From contig NC_058189.1 of NCBI RefSeq assembly GCF_907165205.1, positions 59,579,815-59,643,814 on the forward strand: a DNA stretch of 64,000 nt, in the 5' to 3' direction. Source of the stretch: Coccinella septempunctata (taxonomy: Eukaryota > Arthropoda > Insecta > Coleoptera > Coccinellidae). Shown here in pieces: positions 57,503 to 64,000 of this stretch (positions are counted from its first letter, which is position 1; each line of letters begins with the position of its first letter). The notes under the pieces are model-generated. The model did not search any database. It was not told the DNA's origin and worked only from the letters and a program-made list of their open reading frames with translations. The position numbers and the translations under genes are program-made.

Positions 57503-59878
57503 ATGATGGCTGGTAGAAATCGCCAAGTACCCCACAAAAATCTAACAACGATCTTTTGGAAACTTCAGGGAGCATTTTCGGATGTTGTCAGTCATCCTAA
57601 ATATGTAACTGATAAGCAATCATTGGACAAAACCTGGAAATTGATGGATAGAGTGGTGAAACTGTGTCAACATCCCAAGATGAAATTAAAAAACTCGCCC
57701 CCGTTTATTTTGGATATTCTACCCGATACCTACCAGAGATTGAGACTAATATACTCGAAATATGAGGATAATATAAGCGCATTACATAATATAGAGTATT
57801 TCAATATATTCATTATAAATTTGATCAGAAAATGTAAACAAGCAATTAAGTTGTTCAAAGAGGGTAAGGAGAAGATGTTTGATGAGAACTCCCATTACCG
57901 AAGAAATCTCACAAAATTGAGCCTTGTATTTAGCCATATGTTGAGTGAACTGAAAGCTTTGTTTCCTAATGGTGTGTTTGCGGGGGACCAATTCCGTATC
58001 ACTAAATCTGATGCTGCAGAGTTTTGGAGAAGTAGATTCAATAACAGGTGAATAATAACATTATTATTCTAAATGTTATGTTTATAACCAATTCCATGAC
58101 CTAGTAAAATAATTTATTTTTATTTTGCAGCACTCTTGTACCATGGAAAGTATTCAAACAAGAACTACACAGTGTTCATCCAATTCGTTCAGGACTGGAA
58201 GCAATGGCACTAAAATCGACAATAGATTTGACCTGTAATGATTTTATATCAAATTTTGAGTTTGATGTTTTTACAAGGTGAGAATTCAAGTTAATTGAAG
58301 TTGGTCCTTGTGAAAAAATAGATTGAAAGAGATCGATATATGTAGATACGGAAAATATCAGTGTGAAATGCCGGTTTAATAATGATATGTTTACAGGCTC
58401 TTTCAACCATGGAGTACTCTACTGAGCAACTGGCAAGTGCTAGCTGTAACTCATCCAGGCTACGTTGCATTCCTGACTTACGATGAAGTAAAGGCAAGAC
58501 TGAAAAAATACATAGGAAAAGCAGGGAGCTACGTTTTTAGACTATCTTGTACAAGACTGGGTCAATGGGCCATCGGTTACGTAACTCCCGAGGGTGATAT
58601 ACTCCAAACGATACCTCAAAACAAAAGTTTGATACAAGCACTGAGGGATGGTTACAAAGAAAGATTGTATGTATCCATTACTTGTATATTATTATTGGTT
58701 TTTATTCAGTACTGGTAGTATTAATTTTATGTAATATCTGACATTGTTTTTCAGTTATTTGTATCCAGATGGTAGACCTGTAAATCCAGACCTGTCGTTC
58801 GCAGTTCAACCAACACCGGAAGACCACATTGCTGTCACTCAAGAACAATATGAGCTTTACTGTGAGATGGGTAGCACATTCCAACTTTGCAAAATTTGTG
58901 CTGAAAATGACAAGGATATTAGAATAGAACCTTGCGGGCATTTGCTGTGTACTCCATGTCTCACCTCTTGGCAAATAGTAAGTACCCCTTGTTTTCCATC
59001 AACAGTTTTGTTATGCCCAAGTAGACCAATTTTTATTAGTATGATATTAGGAACTTTTGATTCAACAGTAATTAATACATAATCCATAAGTTTCTTTTGT
59101 CGATTTTATATTATTACTTGTATTTCAAGGTGGAATGAAATGAATATTACACAAATGGGTTGAGCAAATATGCAGAAAAAATATTGTTATTGCCAGTTCA
59201 AACAGACAATTATACAAAGTAATTGCCAGTTCAAATTGACAATTATAAATAATTATCAATTCTAACTGACAATTATACATAATTGTCATTTCAAACTGAC
59301 AATTATACATAACTGTCATTTCAAACTGACAATTATACATAATAATAAATTTAAACTGACAGTTTTACATAATTGTCAATTCAAACTGTCAAATATACAT
59401 AAGTTTTTCTAGTTTGTGTCAATTGTGGTCAATTATTATACATAAGTTATTGCCAATCAATCTGAAAATCATGTATAATTGCCAGCTCAAACTGGCAATT
59501 ACAATACAATTTGTTTCTGCATGTCAGCTCAACATTTTTGTAATATCGTAACTGTTTATTCAAAAGTTTGATTTAAGTAAGTAAAATTTTCACTTGTTAG
59601 ATTGTGACAAATGTTTGGTGCCATTGGCCTTTTTAAGGATTTTCAATATCATACCTTTTTTACAGGATTCAGAAGGCCAAGGTTGTCCGTTTTGTAGGGC
59701 CGAAATCAAAGGTACAGAACAAATCGTGGTTGACCCTTTTGATCCGAAAAAATCCCACAACATTCAAAGGATTCCACAAAATGCCAATAATGTGTGTATA
59801 CTTGACGAGGAGGACATGGAAATGGAAATGTCGAATGATCATAATATCCACAACAGTGCTCATAGTTACGTTGAATGA
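57503..59878 (+). CDS. Cbl: Cbl E3 ubiquitin ligase, short form
   Basis: RING-type E3 that binds phosphotyrosine on activated receptor tyrosine kinases (EGFR and others), ubiquitinates them and sends them for endocytosis. Coding exons: 57503-58047, 58131-58277, 58397-58666, 58755-58977 and 59666-59878. All phases agree and give 465 residues. The tyrosine-kinase-binding region (four-helix bundle, EF hand, SH2) fills residues about 1-325. The linker helix YELYCEMGSTFQLCK follows. The RING has Cys366, Cys369, Cys381, His383, Cys386, Cys389, Cys402 and Cys405. The fifth exon ends soon after the RING (VDPFDPKKS), without the proline-rich and UBA tail, matching the length of the fly short isoform. 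ATG at 57,506 is an alternative start. A longer isoform could use further exons not seen here. Confidence 0.95.
59190..59510. repeat. Minisatellite of about 30-bp units in Cbl intron 4
   Basis: Roughly nine units of the type CAATTATACATAATTGTCA followed by TTTCAAACTGA. The units contain short dyads (TTGCCAGTTCAAACTGGCAA type), giving hairpin potential. The array lies between the two exons that encode the RING finger. Confidence 0.85.
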
Positions 59879-62179
59879 CTTGGAGTACTATCACAGGACC
59901 TACATGTACTCTTGGCAAGGGCCAATTTTAAATTCTTCATTAAATGGGGCCTTAGACAGGTAATGGTAACTTTCTCTGAGGGAAACCGGATTATTTCATT
60001 CATATATGTACAAAATGGTTGGTTTGGTTTGAACGTGACTGCTTAGACGAAGGAGTTTATATCGGTAGATAGCTGATTCCTAAGGGTTCATTTAGGTATT
60101 AAGAAAGGTATATGTTGAGCATTTCGTTGGATTGATACAAAGTACAAACTTCATTTTTTTCTTTATCACTTCTTAACTGCCATCGTGATACATCTGTCCC
60201 ATTAGCTTCTTTTGATTCTCACATTATATGACTATCAAAAATAAGGGCTGAAACCAGTTTCTTTCATAGAAATTGTCTGTTCAGGAGTTACACATAATTT
60301 ACACCCACACATTCAATTATTGTATCAAAGCAACCCTCATTTCATTTTTTTACAGTTCGCCCACATGGGTGTCTTGTTATAGTTTACATATCTTTTACAA
60401 CTTTGGTTTGAAAAGGATTTTATATTTCTGCAGCACAGACAGATGAGGGGAAATACTCTCTTTTTTATTTGAATATACTGAAATAACTCCTGAAAATTTA
60501 TCATCAATAGAAAACAAGTATTCTAATATTCATTGGATTACTTTTGTTTCTTTTAATGAATTGATTTTTTAAATGTTAAATTTTTTTTTATATAATTGTG
60601 TTTATACTTTAAAACTTCGAACATTTGGCGCCTTTGATATTTTTTGAGCCATCAATTTTTTTTGTTAGTTTAAACATCGGTTCTTCAGAATATTCATATT
60701 ATAAATATTATTATTAAAGTTAAACATCAAAATGCATACTTCTTCAAAGACTTCTGTTAAGAGATTAGGTTTTATGTCAAAATATACAGGAATCCTTCAC
60801 TTATTGACAAAAATTCTATATCCAAAAAAATGTAGTAGTAATTTTGAATGATAGAATTATTTATTTCGCAAAATTGCGTATTTTTTGAGCTTATTGAAAA
60901 AATTCACGGGAAATGATCATATCAATGAAAATCTTCATCAGCTTTGATGCAATAAAGGGAATGGACATATCAGTATTCAGAAATTATATATTATTGGATT
61001 TAATGTTGATCAACTTTATTATACTTGTTTTAACCTTAAAAGTAATTGGGTATATGAATTTCATAGATAGCTTTATGTATTGAATGTAATATGAGTCTTT
61101 GAAGAAATATATGAATGAATTTGATTTTCTTATCACTACAGCAATGAAAATTTTCGAATTAATTTTCTAAATTTTCACCTTAACTTGCAATTCATTCACT
61201 TAATTAATTGCACATATAAAATTTCGTTCACCTAATTTTCAGGGTATTTTCAACAAAACAAAATGTTCATTTCATATGTTTTCAATAGCTGACAAAAACT
61301 AATGAAAGCTAATAGTATAAGAACATAAAAAAGTTATTAAATCAAATTATACAAATGTGCCATTACTTAAAACATTTTCAAAGAGAATGCCCTTCAGGTA
61401 AGGTGTTTTTAATAAATGTTTCTTTAGAAACTGGGCGTGATAAAATTCTTAGTGCAATAATTCTGTCCAACGATATGTTAATTCATATATGATATTTTCC
61501 AAAAAAATTGTAATTTGAAGATATCAGTTCGGGATATATTTTATTACACATTTTTCAAATATTTATTGGTTATAGTTCGTCATTTTATATAAATGATTTT
61601 TCTTTGGGAAAAGGTTGAATATTCTTTGTATTAAGTAGAGTATGTACCTTATAGTATCCTATCCGAGGCCAGAATTGAATGGGTTTCAACTCTTCAATGT
61701 TCATGGGAATATGCAATTTCGCATTTATTCTCACCTATAATGCTTTAATTTTGATATTCTTTTTTTCCTAGGATTACAGCTCGACAAGACCAGAAAGAAA
61801 TAAATTGAATTTGAACGCTGTTTTGATAGATCTTTGCATATTTCTTTCGTTTTTGTTGTAATTCGGTCGCCATAGATGTGAATTTTTTTCTTTCTGATCT
61901 TTCCGTTTGCGAGCTAGGTAATTACGAAATAATATAGGTACTGATATTTATTATGCAACAAATCATTAATTTATTTTAATCTCCTGAACACTGTATCTAT
62001 ATTTTATCATTATTATCATTCGTTAATAAATCATCAAGAAAATTAGTTGGACATTTTTCTTTCCTAAACTCTTTTTGAGTGGAAATTATCCATTAGTTTT
62101 TTGCAGTTACGATCTGAGTTGTATCTGCATTATACGAACGATTTTAAGATGAAAACTTTCACGGCCGGTTACTACATAT
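59879..62179 (+). other. Cbl 3' UTR region and downstream flank
   Basis: Very AT-rich, without open frames or transposon ends. Several AATAAA-like hexamers occur (for example about 61,798 and 62,025), so the 3' UTR may be about 2 kb. No other gene recognised. Confidence 0.5.
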
Positions 62180-62862
62180 ACAGGGCGAGTCTTTGACTCG
62201 TACAAATATTTTAAGGTCGAAAGAAACACTATTTTCTTATAACGTTTTTTCCGATTCGGCCCTGATGAAAAGATATGCTTTTTTGAGTTTTCAAAATGAG
62301 CTATGCCACCCCTGTAAAAAATTACCTTCAGAATAACTAGCTAAATCTGTGACACTACACATCTGTGGATCACTTAAACAGAGTTGTAAACAGCCCAAGT
62401 ACCCAATTTTTCAAATTTCACAGATACTTTTTAATTTTTGAACATAAAATCACTCGAAAATGGCGCATTATACGAGAAAATATGACTATGAGGAATACTT
62501 TTGTTTTACAGAACGTCCAAATATACATTAGATAGCATTCCACTTAGTTTCAAGAGTTGGGTTCTTTGAATTTTTTGTATTTTAATGGTACGTAATGGTC
62601 ATAATTAGAAAACTGGAAGACGTGGGTGATATCTTGTGTTCTAAAAAGATTCATCAAATAAATGAAAAACTATATTCCGAAATGTATTTCATTCGATTAA
62701 ACCGTTTGTGAGATAGAACTAAAAATAACATATTTTATGGTTTTTCAACAGCCTGTGATTTAAACAGAGCAGATTCGAAAAAAATGGTAAGGGAAAAAAG
62801 TGTTTCTTTTGACCTCAAGAATCTACTATTAAAATATTTGTACGAGTCAAAGACTCACCCTG
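62180..62862. mobile_element. MITE family 'GAGTCTTTGACTCG', copy E
   Basis: Left end CAGGGCGAGTCTTTGACTCG after TA; right end GAGTCAAAGACTCACCCTG followed by CATA (mutated TA). 683 bp; closely parallels copy A in internal order, including a CACTTAGTTTCAAGAGTTGG block. Confidence 0.85.
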
Positions 62863-63966
62863 CATATTCAAAATTTCAGGCCTTTTGAATGCGGTGTTTT
62901 AGGTATTTCGTCTGACGTTTCGTTTCTCAACTGCGGTAGACATCTTCAGAGCAATCTTCGACTAGATTGTATCCAGAGATATAGATTCTATATCTGTGAT
63001 TGTATCTCAAAGTTTGAAATATGCGTGGAAAGTGTCAAAATTTTAACTTTGAGTAAGTAAGCACGGTTTTTCGCAATTTGAAAATTGACTAACGCCTTTT
63101 TCTAAAATCAAATTTTGGCAGTTTTGATGGAACGCTCTGTATATCAGCGCCTTATGTCACCTACAACAAAACATTGAATATTTCATTGCCACATGGTCCC
63201 AAAACAAATCTGATGTTGTTACTCTGGAGTTTCTCTGTATAGACCTTCAATTGGAAATTTTTTCAAGAGATATGGCGAATAACTCGAGAATTATTCAAGA
63301 GAGTTTATGAACCAAATAAACTTATGTGAAAAAAACATCTGGATATGCTTAAAATACAAGGTGTTCTATTTGAAATGAGCTGGTAAGAATTAAGACCTTG
63401 AAATTGGCATTTGACTTGCTCAAAAGAAGCTGGGCTGCATGACAATCAAATTATTCTATGAAAACATTCGAAATCCGCAATCCAACAGATCATATTTTAG
63501 TTTAAAGTTCAAGATACAAGCGTGCTTCTTGAAGACCATGCAACTATTCAAAAGCGGACGCTATACTTTTTGACCCATTTCAAAAAAAAACTTGAGATAT
63601 CGGGTGCGATGAAGTTCTGTACTACTGTAGTCTTCAATGAAGTAATGTGGATTTCCTGAAGAGCAAAAAAAGATATTATTTCAGCCAGTGTCTTGTTCGT
63701 CTTTTGTGTTAACAGTAACTTCATTTATTTTTTTAATTATAGGGGTTTTAGAGAAACGTTGTTTTTTTACAATTTTTCTATATGGCTATAACAGAGTAAG
63801 TTTACAAATTCAATCAATTAACGCTGTAGATTTGCAGCAGTTGGTCCACAAGATCGAAACATGGATTTGGAAGAAACGCTCATCAGTTCTCCAAGAAATT
63901 TGTAAATGCCTACGCTGCTGCAACCATAGGGAAATGGGAAATTGTAAAAATTCAAAGTTTTCCTAA
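62863..63966 (+). pseudogene. Possible decayed transposon at the right edge
   Basis: An open frame at 63,688-63,966 has a C-terminal part (SINAVDLQQLVHKIETW... NHREMGN) that weakly resembles the end of mariner-type transposases. A segment near 63,120 has decayed TIR-like text (CTCTGTATAT). The evidence is weak, and nothing else is recognised in this stretch. Confidence 0.25.
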
Positions 63967-64000
63967 ACCCTTATTGTATCCTCTACAAAAATTAAGCTAT

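Overview
The window is animal nuclear DNA, almost certainly insect and most likely a beetle. The genes are intron-rich with GT-AG splice sites and AT-rich non-coding DNA. The recognisable genes are insect orthologues (TAF4, sunday driver/JIP3, Clock, Cbl, a group III phospholipase A2). Between and inside them lie many short inverted-repeat DNA transposons of mariner type, flanked by TA and starting CAGGG. The beetle assignment is inference; no marker here proves the order. There are no operons, CRISPR arrays or bacterial features.

Layout. 1-5.6 kb: 5' exons of TAF4 on the minus strand, with its 3' part beyond position 1, and a fold-back transposon in the last intron. 5.6-8.0 kb: divergent intergenic region with a large inverted repeat. 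8.0-19.7 kb: complete sunday driver (JIP3/4) gene, 17 coding exons including an 18-bp microexon, with several fold-back elements in its introns. 21.4-22.6 kb: a four-exon secreted group III phospholipase A2, minus strand, tail-to-tail with syd, with a GC-AG intron. 23.8 kb: tRNA-Ala(UGC). 24.9-31.2 kb: mobile-element territory, including a three-level nest of elements and a GC-richer stretch that may be the Clock promoter. 32.7-40.7 kb: Clock (bHLH-PAS) in nine coding exons, with a short C-terminus. 42.0-44.5 kb: a long open RTE-type LINE ORF, minus strand. 44.6-46.1 kb: a leucine-rich-repeat membrane protein, minus strand, whose first exon was not found. 48.2-49.7 kb: a P-element-like transposon with THAP-like coding remains and a perfect 8-bp target duplication. 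50.0-55.5 kb: a mariner-type transposon whose transposase is split by a 4.2-kb fold-back (FB-like) element with a perfect 9-bp target duplication. 57.5-59.9 kb: Cbl E3 ubiquitin ligase, short form. 60-64 kb: probable Cbl 3' region and more transposon remains.

The host genes serve separate roles: general transcription (TAF4), axonal transport and JNK scaffolding (syd), circadian transcription (Clk), receptor down-regulation (Cbl), and a secreted lipase. They are neighbours rather than a pathway. The most unusual content is mobile: the FB-like element at 50,915-55,134, the P-like element at 48,220-49,694, and the nest at 28,291-30,079 built on a palindromic minisatellite.
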